A DNA stretch of 64,000 nucleotides from Panopea generosa (lineage: Eukaryota > Mollusca > Bivalvia > Adapedonta > Hiatellidae): positions 43,601,769-43,665,768 of the forward strand of contig CM055903.1 of assembly GCA_029582155.1 (NCBI GenBank), in the 5' to 3' direction. The notes beneath the pieces are model-generated. The model was not told the origin of the DNA. It worked only from the letters and a program-made list of their open reading frames with translations, and ran no database searches. The first letter of the stretch is position 1; each line of letters starts with the position of its first letter. The translations under genes were made by a program, and so were the position numbers. Shown here one piece after another: positions 35,136 to 46,309 of this stretch.

Positions 35136-35477
35136 GTTGTGCCGGTATGCGTCGTCTGCATTGTCGTAAAAACGCAAATTATCTTTTTCTATAGGCCCTA
35201 TCCAAGGAAATGAAGACAACTGTCAGTTTATTATGCGTTAATATGTTCAATTAAACCATACTTCCCTTTCCAAACTGTACGTTTTCAATTTTAAAAGTCG
35301 TAAAAATGTATTCGACTAATTTATGGTTTGTAAAATCGCCGTGGCGTAAGCGATTTACTTAAATGAAAACTGCTTAACAGAAAGCGTTTGTATGTTCAAG
35401 GTCAATCATAGATTGCTTTTGGACAACATCGTGAAAGTTACCAAACTATTCTGAAAAGTTATTAACTTGTATCCGTT
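35136..35477. promoter_or_regulatory. Candidate bidirectional promoter, ARMC10-like / MRPS25
   Basis: Only 342 bases separate the start codons of two divergent genes, so both 5' UTRs and core promoters must lie here unless non-coding first exons exist. CG dinucleotides are locally richer than in surrounding DNA (AAATCGCCGTGGCGTAAGCG, AAAGCGTTTG). No TATA box is evident at a sensible place. On the minus strand an acceptor-like CTGACAG at about 35220 could allow an upstream non-coding exon. Confidence 0.55.
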
Positions 35478-35614
35478 ATGCCTTTTATGAAAGGATCCGC
35501 GCCAGTGCGGCGAACATTGAAATATCTTGAAGCAGGGCGATTAAAATTCAAACCTGAAATCAAAGTCATGACAATCAACTACAACATAAATCAAAATGCC
35601 AGCGTTGGTGCATA
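35478..35614 (+). CDS. MRPS25: MRPS25 exon 1
   Basis: ATG at 35478-35480 in GTTATGCC context; 45 codons plus two bases (TA), donor TA|GTACGT. The split codon completes as TAC (Tyr46) with the first base of exon 2. Reading through would hit TAG at once, so the splice is required. Confidence 0.93.
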
Positions 35615-38600
35615 GTACGTATCCCTTGTATACCTAATACCGCGAATGCCCGTATCATAACAATCTGGGAAGACATGCGTAAAGCTCCAACTTCTGTTAA
35701 CGTCGGCATTTGTTTGCACTCGGCACACTTAAGTAACCTTATTACTGTTTAGTATGGATGCCATTCTTTACATGGTTGAAAATTTTATAGACTCGCAGTA
35801 TGACCAGTATACATATACATTTTTGCATTGACATCTATATGTTAACATTGTGATCAATTTCTATGTAATATAAAACTTCTGCTTCTACCGGTTACTACCA
35901 ACAAGCATGCATGGTTATTTCATGAAGGTGTATTGTCTGGAGACTTAAAATTGTTGTACCTAGTTCTAAATTTAATCACTGCAGGTTTACTTTGGGGAAA
36001 AAACCTGTGCAATGAAGTAGAAGCACTGACAACATAATAATGTATATGCATCAATTACATGACATATTGAGCTTCAATAGTGTCAATGATTTTTGTCTTT
36101 TAAAAAGCAATAGTCACACATCAAGATTATTTTATAACTGGTAGCCTGACCAAGCACCATCCCTGCACTCACTGCTAGTCTGTAGAATGGACTCAGCTCT
36201 CCCAATTGGGTCTGGTATATGGCAATGAATTTGAGCACATTGATTGGTCATTTGCTTCAGGGAAAGTTTGAATGATGTTACAGTTTAGCTTTATTGGTTG
36301 GCTATTAATAGACCTGATTCTGGATATTCAGCTTCTGCAATATGGCACACAATCTGCACCTTTGCACAAAATAATCCATTCACAACCCACTACATACCAC
36401 TGCCAAAGTACACTAAATAAGCGGGTCAGGGTATCGGACTACTTAGGAACAGATAGGGTAATGGTGTGCTTCCAAAAGATGAGGTTTCCTTGGTGGTAAC
36501 TGGATAGAAATTATGAAAAATGCAACACTAGACGCAATACCTGTCTTAAATTCCCACAAAACTTGTAAATGTCGTAAGATCTTAGATAATGATTTCAGCT
36601 GTGGAAGAAAAAATTTTGAGTTTGCTCATTGTAGGCAGTCATTGGCAATGACAACACATCTTTTTGTTTATGGTCCCACATGAAAAAAAAAACAATCCTT
36701 ACATTACAGCCATTAATATGGCCAATATAAAATTACAGTAATTAATAACATTCCATGTATCAATAATTAGTATATTATTTCAGTAAAAATTAATTCAGCA
36801 CTAACTATTTCAGCGAGTTCCAGTTCTGGCATCTTCCCCAGTTACGTTACAAGAACCCAGGAGTTCAACTATGCAAATTTAAAAACATGACACCTACCCC
36901 ATTCATTCAGTTATTATTTGGTAAGCTTTTTTTAATATTTTCGCACATAATTAATATATTGAGGGCTTAGTGTAAAACTAGTTTTCTTGAGCACTGGATA
37001 TGATCTTAAAGGGAATATATTAAAACAATAATTTAAAGATTTAAAATTCACTAAAACATTGTTTTTCAATATGCCATGCATATATATATATACTCACTGA
37101 CCCTATATTGCCAAAAATAAATTCATTTAAACATACCAAAATAATAAATTGAAAAGGGTTTTCCTAGCTTGGGCTACGCGTCTGGGTAAGACTATATAGA
37201 TTTCCCACCTAAAATGGCAACATATATTTTGTCATAAATGAGTCACATGATTTATATTGATTTCAATTTGATTCGTTTTACAGGTTTACATGTAGTCAAG
37301 TAATATTTAAGTACTGTCTATTTTTAGAATTGGGATTTTGTTTCAAGTTTACCTCTCCAATTTACATATCAATTTTGTAGCGTGTTGGTGGATTGATTGA
37401 TTCACTACCACAGATAAGAAATGACTGAATAGGGTAAAAACTCTTTTAAACTCAAATAATTGTGTGAAATCTTATAATTATCAAAGTATTAATTGGGCGA
37501 TTTTTACTCAGTAAATTTACAATAATGGAGTATTGTCTCAATGAAAGTAATTCAAATGCTTTATCTTGATTAATCTAGTCTATATTAAATGCACGATATT
37601 GTATAATTGTTGCTACCTGCAACTGTTGATTTACATTATCAGTATTCAACCAAATGTTGCTGAACAAACTAGTTTCTTCTTGCACAAATGCAGCTGCCTG
37701 CAACTCGGATTTTCTTGTCTTAATTCATCGTTGACAATGTCAAATAATATTGTTTTAAAAAAAAAAAATTAAATTTTTTTTAAAAAAATTGGTGTTGGGG
37801 GCACAAAGTTACTCAAATTGTACTTTGATTTGGGTTCAAACATGTATTTTCCTTTGCAAGCTGAGTTTTCATTCTCACTGCGACATTTTGTCAAAATGTG
37901 TGATCTTGATCATCTAGACGCTTCATTACTATGTACAAATACTGGTAATATGCAGACTCTTGTATGAGAAGGCTGAATAAACTGGTACTCTTTTCTGCAC
38001 TTTCACTCTGCTAATAGCTTGTGAGGTACGAACCGTAATAACCAGAAACTGGTTTATCTGGCTGTTACCAAAATACAGGAAATGTGAAACAGCTGTTTGG
38101 ATGCACATGTACTTACAATGTTTTGCATGAAAGGAAAATTATTTGCATAATGGGTTCACTTAAAAAACAAAATTGTTTGCATTTTCCATGAATTTATTTG
38201 AGTGAAATACGCATATAGTCAGCTTATCTGGAGCACTGTTGATTGAATGAATATTTAACATCATTTTTATGCCATCAAGGGCTAACAGATGATCAGTTAA
38301 CCTATCCACTGTTTCGTTTCCCGGGATCCTGAAAGGTTATCCAGTACTTGAGCACACCCATCTCTGCAAGTAACTGATGACTTTCCCACTTGAATCAGCG
38401 GAGACTGTTGCCGGGTGGGGATTCAAACTCATGACCCCTGGATTGATAGTCAGACATGTTACCGACTGAGCTAATCTGGCCCGGCATGTGTTGGTGGATA
38501 TAATGTACTAGACTATTTGGTTTATATTTATTAATGATAATGAGATGCTTTTTATCCATTTGATAATTATTTTATTTTTTAGGACATTTATAGTGTTTTA

Positions 38601-41600
38601 CCCTGATAGACTCCCTTTAAGCATAAATTCTTTATTTATATTTACTGACAATAATTTTGCTAGAAATGAATAGTTTATGCCATTTTTGTTTTATATTCAT
38701 TAAAATATACTTGTAAAGCTAAAAACAAATAAAGTGTTAACTGTTTCCTATGCAAAAAATATTTGCAGGTATACATATAGTATATACCCCTTCAAATCTT
38801 TAACACTTTTAGAATATTTTTATTTCAAGTATTTATTTTCGAATCCAAAAAAAAATTATTGGTTTAAATCCTGGGTCAGTATGAAAAGCAACAAAGATAT
38901 AAAAAAAATTGACATCTGTATTATAATAGGTTTGTGATAAACCCTTAAAGGGAATTTGTCAGGATTTTTAAAATTTTTAAAATTGACTAAAAACATCTTT
39001 TCAATATATCATGCCTATATATACTCACTGACCCTGTATTGCCAAAAGGATATATATATATACATGCCAAAATAATATATTAAAAAAGGATTTCCTAACA
39101 TGGGCTAAGCGCCTAGTTTTACTAAAATAGATTTCCCGCTTAAAAGTGCAATATCTAAAGTGACATATCAAATGAGTCACATGATTTCATTTTGATTTCA
39201 ATTTGTTCTGTTGTGCGCAGGGGCAGATACAGGATTTCAGTTTGGAGGGGCAAAACACAATATCTGAACGGGCATGCATGTTTTCCAGTAGAGATATAGA
39301 ATTTTGATAAAATATAGGAGTTTATGAGAGGTGTACACCATTGTTTTTTTTTTTTAAAGAGTAGATCTGACATTGATACAGGTTTACACATAGCAAAAAT
39401 TATGTATATATATAAGAATCATCTTAGAAAGAGTCAGAATGACGTCAAGCAGTATTTAAGTGCTGTCTAATTTTAGAATAGGGATTTTTTTTCAAGTTTA
39501 CCACTGCAATTTATATATCAGTTTCGTCGTGTGTTGGTGGATTGATTGATTTACTACCCCAGATAAGAAATGACTGATACAGGTTTACACATAGTAAAAA
39601 TTGTTTCATCTTAGAAAGAGTCAGAATGACATCAAACAGGGATTTTTTTAAATATTGATTTTGTCACGTTTTGGTGGATTTGACGTATACCAGACCATTC
39701 GGATTTATTTATCAATGATAATGAGATACTTTTTATCCTTTTTAACAATTATTTTTTTAAGACATTTATATTGTTTTTTTCTAATATACTCCCTTAAGAG
39801 GCCGAAATAGACGAAACTAGCTAACTAATAACATGTTGACAACTTGACATAAAGTAATTGATATAAAAAAAATGAAATTATTTTTCAGAAATTCTGTTGT
39901 ACCAGTTATCATGTTATTAACTATCAAGTATTTCAAACAACAATATTTTTAGCCAGTTAACATCTTAATGAATTTCTGTGTGACTATTTTAGGTGGTGGT
40001 GAGAAAGTGTTAATAGATGTATATGGTCGGTCCAGACAGGATATATTCAATCATTTACTGGAAACATTCTGTGTAACAAGGTAAGAAGTTGTGCAAATTC
40101 AAATATAGTGACTTGCCATTATGGTACTAGATCTGACCCATGATTACAACCAGTTTAAAAGTTACATAGTTACAAAGTTTAATTGTAGTCTTTTGTGGTC
40201 AATGGGTGGAAAGGGCTGTCACAAGATCACTTCTGAGGTTTTGGGTCGAACACAGCTTGGCAAATTAAAAACTCCGTGAGAACTTAGTTCTCTGTGGAAG
40301 AATGGTTGTTCTACTCAGATTCACTCTGAAATCCATCTCCTCCAAAACTGGACACCATTTATAACCAAAAATGTATTGAAAATTGCGTTAAACCCCTGGC
40401 ATTAAAAGACAATATATACATGTAATTGTAATTATGGTCTTATCATAATTTTCAGAATAATTAACAAGAAACCATCTAAGTGTCCAATCATTTATCATTA
40501 AGGAGGTCCTCTGATAGAATTAATATACATGTGTGATATTACTGGTCTGCTATTTGCTATTTCTGATTTACTATTAGTTTGTACTGATTTATTTTAGCTC
40601 GATTGTGATGAAAGCTCATAGCTTATATGAACCGCTCTCAAGTCCGCTTCCTGGGTAGAACCAGTACTGAGTTTCCTGAGAGGCAGCGGGTTGAGCTTGG
40701 GACCGAACATGCAAACCTCTGGCATGAGCAACCAACACTTTATCCATTAGACTACCGCCCCCACTTTCATTATCTATAATTGAAGAAAGGCATATCATAA
40801 GTAATGAATAAAAGGTCACTATAATGATTGAAAGTTACTGTTTGTGATGGAACGCAAATCCTTATGATGGAAAGCTATTTCTTATGGCTGATCTGTTTTG
40901 ATATCTACTATGATTTATTGCTATGACTGGATGTGTTTGTGTAAGTCTTTTACATAAGTCGACTTTAATTGAATGATTTCACTTGTGACTGAAAACCTTA
41001 TGGTATTATCTTTACTGGATTAACATTTTTGTGGAATGTGTTAACAACCATTTTTATGCCCCTTCTTACCTCTGGCCGGCCTGTCATTCATTCTTCTGTT
41101 TGTTCGTCAGAGGTAAAAAAGTTGGTCTGATCAATAACTTCAGAAGAGAGAGAAAGGTCTTTCATGAATATTGGATGTGTAGGGCCTTTTTTAAAAAAGT
41201 GTTTGCCAAGCTCCTACCTACTCACTCAAAATTGCAGCTACCAAAAAAAATTTTTTTGATTTTCAAAGTGTTTTTTTTTTTTATTGATTTCTGTCCATTT
41301 ATTGTTTAAAATGATTATAAAAAATAAAAATAGAATTAACTTCCTACCTACCTACACACATGAAAAACACTGAGTTGGAGCACAGCAAACAAATAATGTT
41401 TTTAAGGATGTCCTAGCTGTATACTTATAAAATACTGGTCAAGTTTGATATATGTGAACATCGGTCAATTTTACTGAAGTTCAGTTTTTACTTAATTTTA
41501 CGTAGAAATTCAATTTCCTATTAATAGAAAAAGTATTCATGTTAACAGACACACTTTTATTTTTCCATATGTAATTATGTATTTTGTCTTTGAACAAGTA

Positions 41601-41916
41601 ATAATCATTATCACCAGATATTTAGACATGTACCTGCAGTTACTTTCTCTTTATATGTCTCTGGTGTGATTACATACTTTGTCTTTGAATAATTTATTAA
41701 ATCACCATGAATGCTGGATCATAAAATTCTTGTTCTTCTTTAACCAGGGAGGAGATGGAACAGAGTAAAAGGACGTGGAATAAAGGCGCATTTGGTTATG
41801 GTTGTGATAGATGGTGCATATGTGAAGTTCCTGGTCAAGTACCATGCCCAGCTTTTACATCATTACCAAAACATATGAGAGGAAAATATAAAAATGCGAT
41901 GGCAGAAAACTCATAG
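35478..41916 (+). CDS. MRPS25: Mitochondrial small ribosomal subunit protein mS25 (four exons, complete)
   Basis: Gene-level entry. Coding exons 35478-35614, 36814-36920, 39993-40080 and 41748-41916 join with GT-AG borders and matching phases to 501 bases, 166 residues; human MRPS25 is 173. Landmarks in order: MPFMKGSAPVRRTLKYLEAG (1-20), KVMTINYN (29-36), LPQLRYKNPGVQ (53-64), FKNMTPTPF (68-76), GGGEKVLIDV near the exon 2/3 junction, and the tail ICEVPGQVPCPAF and LPKHMRGKYK (150-159). Cys130, 134, 136 and 144 form C-x3-C-x-C-x7-C, the pattern linked in mammalian mitoribosomes to an iron-sulfur cluster shared with bS16m. It is a structural subunit of the mitochondrial 28S particle. Head to head with the ARMC10-like gene. 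Intron 2 hosts several repeats. Confidence 0.95.
36814..36920 (+). CDS. MRPS25: MRPS25 exon 2
   Basis: Acceptor CTAACTATTTCAG, donor TTTG|GTAAGC. It encodes EFQFWHLPQLRYKNPGVQLC and on to FIQLLF. The Y-K-N-P and F-K-N-M-T-P words are family hallmarks. Confidence 0.95.
37015..38622. mobile_element. Family F element split by an insertion of about 1.1 kb
   Basis: Left part starts CTTAAAGGGAATATATTAAA (37015) and contains TTTTCCTAGCTTGGGCTACG and GAGTCACATGATTTATATTG. The right part resumes at about 38498 with TTATTTTTTAGGACATTTAT and ends GACTCCCTTTAAG (38622). The 11-base word GTGTTGGTGGA stands at both edges of the gap (37382-37392, 38488-38498), as a target duplication would. The insertion ends in the SINE at 38240-38485. 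Confidence 0.5.
38240..38485 (-). mobile_element. SINE family A copy 6
   Basis: Starts TTGATTGAATGAATATTTAA and ends with the tRNA head GGGATTCAAACTCATGACCC, CCGACTGAGCTAATCTGGCC. It retains the CCGGGATCCTGAAAGGTTAT segment lost in copies 2 and 5, but lacks part of the segment between TGAATCAGCGG and AGACTGTTGCC. Confidence 0.75.
38944..39798. mobile_element. Family F element, expanded copy
   Basis: Starts CTTAAAGGGAATTTGTCAGG and ends TACTCCCTTAAG, imperfect inverted ends. Inside, the block CATCTTAGAAAGAGTCAGAA occurs twice (39419 and 39603), and a separate repeat with GGGGCAGATACAGGATTTCA (about 39218-39390, related to 54945-55015) is inserted. No transposase frame. Confidence 0.6.
39993..40080 (+). 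CDS. MRPS25: MRPS25 exon 3
   Basis: Acceptor TGACTATTTTAG, donor ACAAG|GTAAGA. It completes Gly82 and encodes GGEKVLIDVYGRSRQDIFNH and LLETFCVT, leaving two bases (AG) for Arg111. Confidence 0.93.
40578..40762 (-). mobile_element. SINE family C copy 3
   Basis: CTCATAGCTTATATGAACCG, AAGTCCGCTTCCTGGGTAGA, GGGACCGAACATGCAAACC, CATTAGACTACCGCCCC, in the same order as copies 1 and 2. Confidence 0.7.
41180..41393. mobile_element. Dispersed element with CCTACCTACC ends, copy 1
   Basis: GGGCCTTTTTTAAA, TTTGCCAAGCTCCTACC, ACTCACTCAAAATTGC, TTCTGTCCATTTATTG, CTACCTACCTAC and GGAGCACAGCAAA occur in this order. The reverse complement of the same order is found at 63681-63907. Unknown class; no tRNA boxes, no frame. 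Confidence 0.65.
41748..41916 (+). CDS. MRPS25: MRPS25 exon 4 (C-terminal)
   Basis: Acceptor TTCTTTAACCAG, then 56 codons to TAG at 41914-41916. It encodes REEMEQSKRTWNKGAFGYG, the four-cysteine segment, and ends YKNAMAENS. Confidence 0.95.
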
Positions 41917-43512
41917 CACAGAACAGAATGTATTATATGTGATATTTGACACTTTAATGATTACCATGGAGTTGTAATGTTTCTACTAGAGTCTGAAGTT
42001 TAAACTCTAACTCTTGACATAATTTCAACAATCAGAAGGTGTTTATAACTCTTACCTTGCTGTTTCTGTCCACAGTATGATTTGCAAACAATTTGCAAAC
42101 CTAGACATCAGCATGCAGTAATTCATAGTCTGATAGCTCATCAGGATATCAGTTTCTGTTTGACTTCCTGTCAGACTATATAAACTTCTGTTCTAAGTAA
42201 AATGAATATACATGTACTGAAATCGGGATGAATTCTTGTTCTAAATGGTGAAAACAGAATGGTTTCCAGTTTAAACGAAAGGATAAAACTCAAAAAGGAA
42301 ATGCGATGGTGAATAAAAAATGATTGAAGATATTAAAATTTGATATAGAAATTGAGCAAGTTACGATTTTAGAAGATACAAAGGTTGGTGCTGTGTCAGA
42401 TAAAGATGTCTCATCTGGTCATTGTGAATCTGCAGACGAGATTAAAGAATTCTGTCATGACAACTTTGAATTTGATTTGAATGGTTTGTGGAGATAAATA
42501 AGGGTGAACGGAAAAAGGAAAATAGAATTAACAAGTGAACAGTAGGTATAAATAGAAACTAATTACAAGTGTAGAGCGAATGAAAAACAATAACATTAAC
42601 CAAAAAGTAATTTCATGAAAATACTAGTCGGCAATAAATGATGTAGTGAACAGAGGAAAAGTTAAAAGTTGCTTATAGCTGAGTAGTGGTTTAGTACTAA
42701 CAAGTGAACAAACAAAAACATGTTAAGACATCTGGTGATAAATACCCAACTAGAAAATAGCCGAAAACCACAACAAAAACTGCGAAAATCAAATTACAAA
42801 ACAAACTGGTGTGTGCAATGAAATTTACTAAAAAAAGATTTTTAAAAAAAAATAATACAAAAAATTATGTAAAATTTAGAATATATTCACAGAATTCATG
42901 TTCAGTTGCAGGGTTGTTAACTTTCATACAGAGATGGTAGCAATCTTAAGATATCCAGCATAAAAGTCCTTATTTGTTGCATTATTGCTGTAGACATCTT
43001 TAGTAAAAGTAAACATCCTTTTAAGAGTTTTGGAGATTTTCCTCATTAGGTTACTGTACACAGATAATCACTTGTTTGACGAGTGACACATTACATATGA
43101 TAGTTACATACTTATCCATAGTAAAATTTAAAATAAAAAATCATTTTATTTTATCAATATGTTATGCATGGGAATAGTTATGTATACTATATTGAATGAT
43201 TGGACACATTTGTAGTTTTGTGTTCAGACTAAAGATTTATCTTTACACTAAATTATATTTTAAAGTTGCTACATGAAATAAAATCTTGAAATTCCATATA
43301 CTGCAGGTTTGTGTTATTAAAACTTCTTCAATTATTCTTCAATGAAAAAATCATTCATCAACAGCCAACATTAGTTTAGCCAGGCTTCTGTCTCACCAAC
43401 ATAAAAAAAAAATATTTAAGTATATACTTAAAATATTTAAAAAAAACTTAAATCAAAGAAAAGCATCCAAGTGATCATGATTTTAGACTGGTTCTAGAAA
43501 AACTGCAATTTT
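41917..43512. other. MRPS25 3' UTR and downstream sequence
   Basis: No further exon supported. AATAAA hexamers occur at 42312-42317 and 43277-43282; which one ends the transcript cannot be told from sequence. About 43460-43510 is a copy of the dispersed repeat at 5867. Confidence 0.4.
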
Positions 43513-44010
43513 AGGTCACCTGAGACATTGTCGGGCATCTTCCGTCCATAAACAATAGATAATTTTTACTTATTCTCAAAAACCGTAAGCTCAGTCGTAA
43601 TGAAAATTGTGAATGCATGGTCCCCACCACCATGGGGCCTTGTGGGTGGGGCCAAAACAGTCAAATTTATGGTAAACATCCTGCTATAGGAAGCACTGGG
43701 AAACAAATGATGAACATGATTATGGACGTACCGGTATATGGGTCCTTTATAAAAATTGTGAATTGCATGTCCCTGGGTCTCACAGATTGGTCTCGGGGGT
43801 GGGGCCTACTTTACTAATCTATATAAGAGAAAATGACAAAAAACATAATTTCTGATGACTGATAAGACTCATTTGAATGGGTTTTGGTGTGATTTGTTGC
43901 TGACATGACAATTAATGCTTATGTTTTATTGTCAAAAGTTGGAAAACAGATTCATATAGCTTTGTCATCAAGGATAATCAGGTGACCGTTAAGGCTCATG
44001 GGCCTCTTGT
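43513..44010. mobile_element. GTCACCTGAG-ended element, copy 1
   Basis: Left end TTTAGGTCACCTGAGAC, right end AATCAGGTGACCG then GGGCCTCTTG; AGGTCACCTGA and TCAGGTGACC are inverted ends. Inside: TAGGAAGCACTGGGAAACAA, TTGCATGTCCCTGGGTCTCA and GGTTTTGGTGTGATTTG. It sits inside a dispersed repeat whose uninterrupted relative is at 5867-5992. Short plus-strand frame at 43617 is not a gene. Confidence 0.65.
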
Positions 44011-44114
44011 ATTTCAATAACATTGATTAAAGGATATTAAACCAGTCAAAATAAAGCATTTAAGTAAAACTTAAAATGTTAGTGAAACAGGGGATTGATT
44101 AAATAAGGCAGCTT

Positions 44115-45565
44115 TTTAGGTCACCTGAGACTTTGAAATCTTCTTACTATAGGAAGCACTGGGAACCAAATGGTGAACACGACTATGGATGCATATGGGT
44201 CCTTTAAAAAAAATGTGAATTGCATGTCCCTGGGTCTCATGATTTGGCCCTGGAGGCCTTAAAAGAAATGAGTGTGTCCATAAACAACTGACATTTTTCT
44301 TCTTCTCAAAAACCATAAGCTCAATCATAATGAAATGTTGTATGGAGCTTTGATTCCTAAAGATGAATCAAAATTGTGAATTGCATGATCCACGACCTCT
44401 TTGGGCCTTGCGGGTGAGCCTAAAATAGTCATATTAAAGGTAAACTTTTAACATCTTCATTCTATCGAAGCACTGGGAAACAAATAGTGAGCACCATTAT
44501 GGACACATGGGTCCCTTATAAAAATTGTGAATTGCATGTCCCTGGGTCTCACAGTTTGGCCTTGGGGTGAGGCCTAAGAAAATATTATAGGAAGCACTCA
44601 GAAACAAACTGAGAGCCTGATTATTGATGACTATGTGTCTTAATAAAATTTGTGAATTTCGTGCCCTGACCGTTTGGCCCTGGTGGTGGGTCCTTCTTTA
44701 CTAAATCTATATAAGAGAAGTTGACAAAAAAAGGGTTATTTCTCATGGCTGAATAGACTTATGTGAATGTTTTTTGGTGTGATTGGTTGTTGCTGACATG
44801 ATGATTAACACCTATGTGCATTTCATGGTCCCCACCCCCATGGTGGCTTTAGGGTGGGGCCAACAGTCAAATTGAAGATAAACTTTAAAAATCAATATAT
44901 TATTATAAGAAGCACTTGAAAACAATTTGTGAACATGAATATTGACATCTATTGGTCCTATTATAATAATTGTGAATTTCATGTGCCCAGGTCTCATGGT
45001 TTGGGTCCACGTTAAAAAATCTATATAAGAGAAAATGACCAAAACCGTAAATTCTGATGACTGAATAGACTCATTTGAATGGTTTTTGGTGTGATTTGTT
45101 GCTTCTGGCATGACGGTCAATACCTATGTGAAATTAATGATCCCCACCCCCATGAGGTCTTAGGGGCGGGGTCAAAGAAGTCAAATTCAAGGTAAACTTA
45201 ATTAATGATTAAAGCTTATGTTTTATTGAGTGCTTCCTCCTCTCCCTGCTCTGTCACCTTGGGACTGGGCCAAAACAGTCAAATTTAATATAAACTTTAA
45301 AAATCTTATTACGTGTATTATTATAGGAAGCACTGGAAAACAAATTGTTAGCATAATAAACGAGGCCTATGAGTCCGTCATAAAAAATGTGAATTTCATG
45401 CCCCTGGGTCTCACGGTTTGGCCCTTGGAGAATATGATGTGATTTGTTGATACAGATATGACATTCAAAATCCATGTTTTGATTTTTCCAAGGACAAAAG
45501 TTGGAAAATAGATTCATATAGCTATGTGTCATCAAGAATAATCAGGTGACCCATGGGCCTCTTGA
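44115..45565. mobile_element. GTCACCTGAG-ended element, copy 2, internally expanded
   Basis: Same ends (TTTAGGTCACCTGAGACTTT and AATCAGGTGACCCATGGGCC). The internal module GAAGCACTGG ... GTGAATTGCATGTCCCTGGG recurs near 44155-44245, 44465-44555, 44585-44690, 44905-45005 and 45325-45420, so the 0.5-kb element has grown to 1.45 kb by internal tandem duplication. Confidence 0.65.
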
Positions 45566-45716
45566 TTTTTATTTGGATATTTGTCTAGCTATTCCTTCCA
45601 CTAAAAAACTGGACTTAAAATATGTTGAAAATTGAGTTAATCCAGATTAAAACAAAAAGCTAAAAAAAAAAAAGCTTACCCACTTTTATGGCTATTACTG
45701 TGAACAAACCTGCTAA

Positions 45717-46293
45717 TATACACCTGGAAAAAAGTTGAGCACCCCAGAAATTTGACAATTAATGACACCACAAGTGCTGTCATGAGATGACCGACAAATT
45801 AAGCTAAGAAAAATAATGCAATGTGTAGCGAGAACCTTTCAACAATCAAAAGCCTGCACTATTATCAGTTTAGTGTATCTTTTAATTAGAATATAGAAGC
45901 AAATTGTTGTTTCTTTACCAAACATTATACATACATGTTTAAAGTATGGAACTGTAGAGTTTAAAATATATTTTCACTTGAATATGTTTTTTTTAAACAA
46001 CGAGAATAACCGTTACATGACTTTCTGTGACGCAGTTTGTCAGTAACGGGTATAGCTTTGCGTGCCTGGATGACAGCTTCAACTTTCCTCCTCATGCCAC
46101 CAGTAAGACGTTGGATCCAGTCCTTCGGTAAACTTTGCCATTCTCTGTGCAAAACTTGTGCCATTTCTTGCAGATTGGCTAATGATGGGTCAATTTGTGT
46201 ATCTTGTGACCCATGATGTCACAGAAATTTCAGTTTCAGTTCCGTTATTTGACGGAAAATTCAGGGGGTGCTTAGCTTTTTTCCAGGCGTATA
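45717..46293. mobile_element. Internally deleted Tc1/mariner element with both TIRs
   Basis: Terminal inverted repeats of 29 bases at 45717-45745 and 46265-46293 differ at only three places; they begin TATACACCTGGAAAAAAG and the element is bordered by TA on each side, the Tc1/mariner target. Between them remains only the C-terminal part of a transposase on the minus strand (listed separately). At about 0.58 kb against about 1.3-1.7 kb for complete family members, most of the gene is missing. It could be moved only by a transposase from elsewhere. Confidence 0.85.
45961..46200 (-). pseudogene. Transposase C-terminal fragment, Tc1/mariner type
   Basis: Minus-strand frame reading SLANLQEMAQVLHREWQSLP, then WIQRLTGGMRRKVEAVIQAR, and running to a stop at 45961. 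The pattern L-x-x-x-x-x-x-EW-x-x-(I/L)P ... I-x-R-L-x-x-S/G-M-R-R-x-x-x-A-V-I-x-A-R is the very end of Tc1-type transposases, after the catalytic DDE domain. No catalytic residues remain. Confidence 0.8.
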
Positions 46294-46309
46294 TTATAGA
46301 AAAAAATCT

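Larger units (their letters stand above)
36921..39992. other. MRPS25 intron 2
   Basis: 3.1-kb intron filled mostly by family F elements (37015-37392 with 38498-38622, and 38944-39798) and a family A SINE (38240-38485). Between 37440 and 38230 nothing is recognised. Confidence 0.6.
40081..41747. other. MRPS25 intron 3
   Basis: 1.7-kb intron with a SINE-like remnant (about 40195-40380, GGGTCGAACACAGC), a family C SINE (40578-40762) and a dispersed repeat (41180-41393). The rest is AT-rich. Confidence 0.55.

Noticed and set aside
35136..35219. Starting the ARMC10-like protein 28 codons earlier
   Set aside because: The longer frame has no ATG before an in-frame TGA; the ATG at 35135 has good context and gives the family-like short N-terminus.
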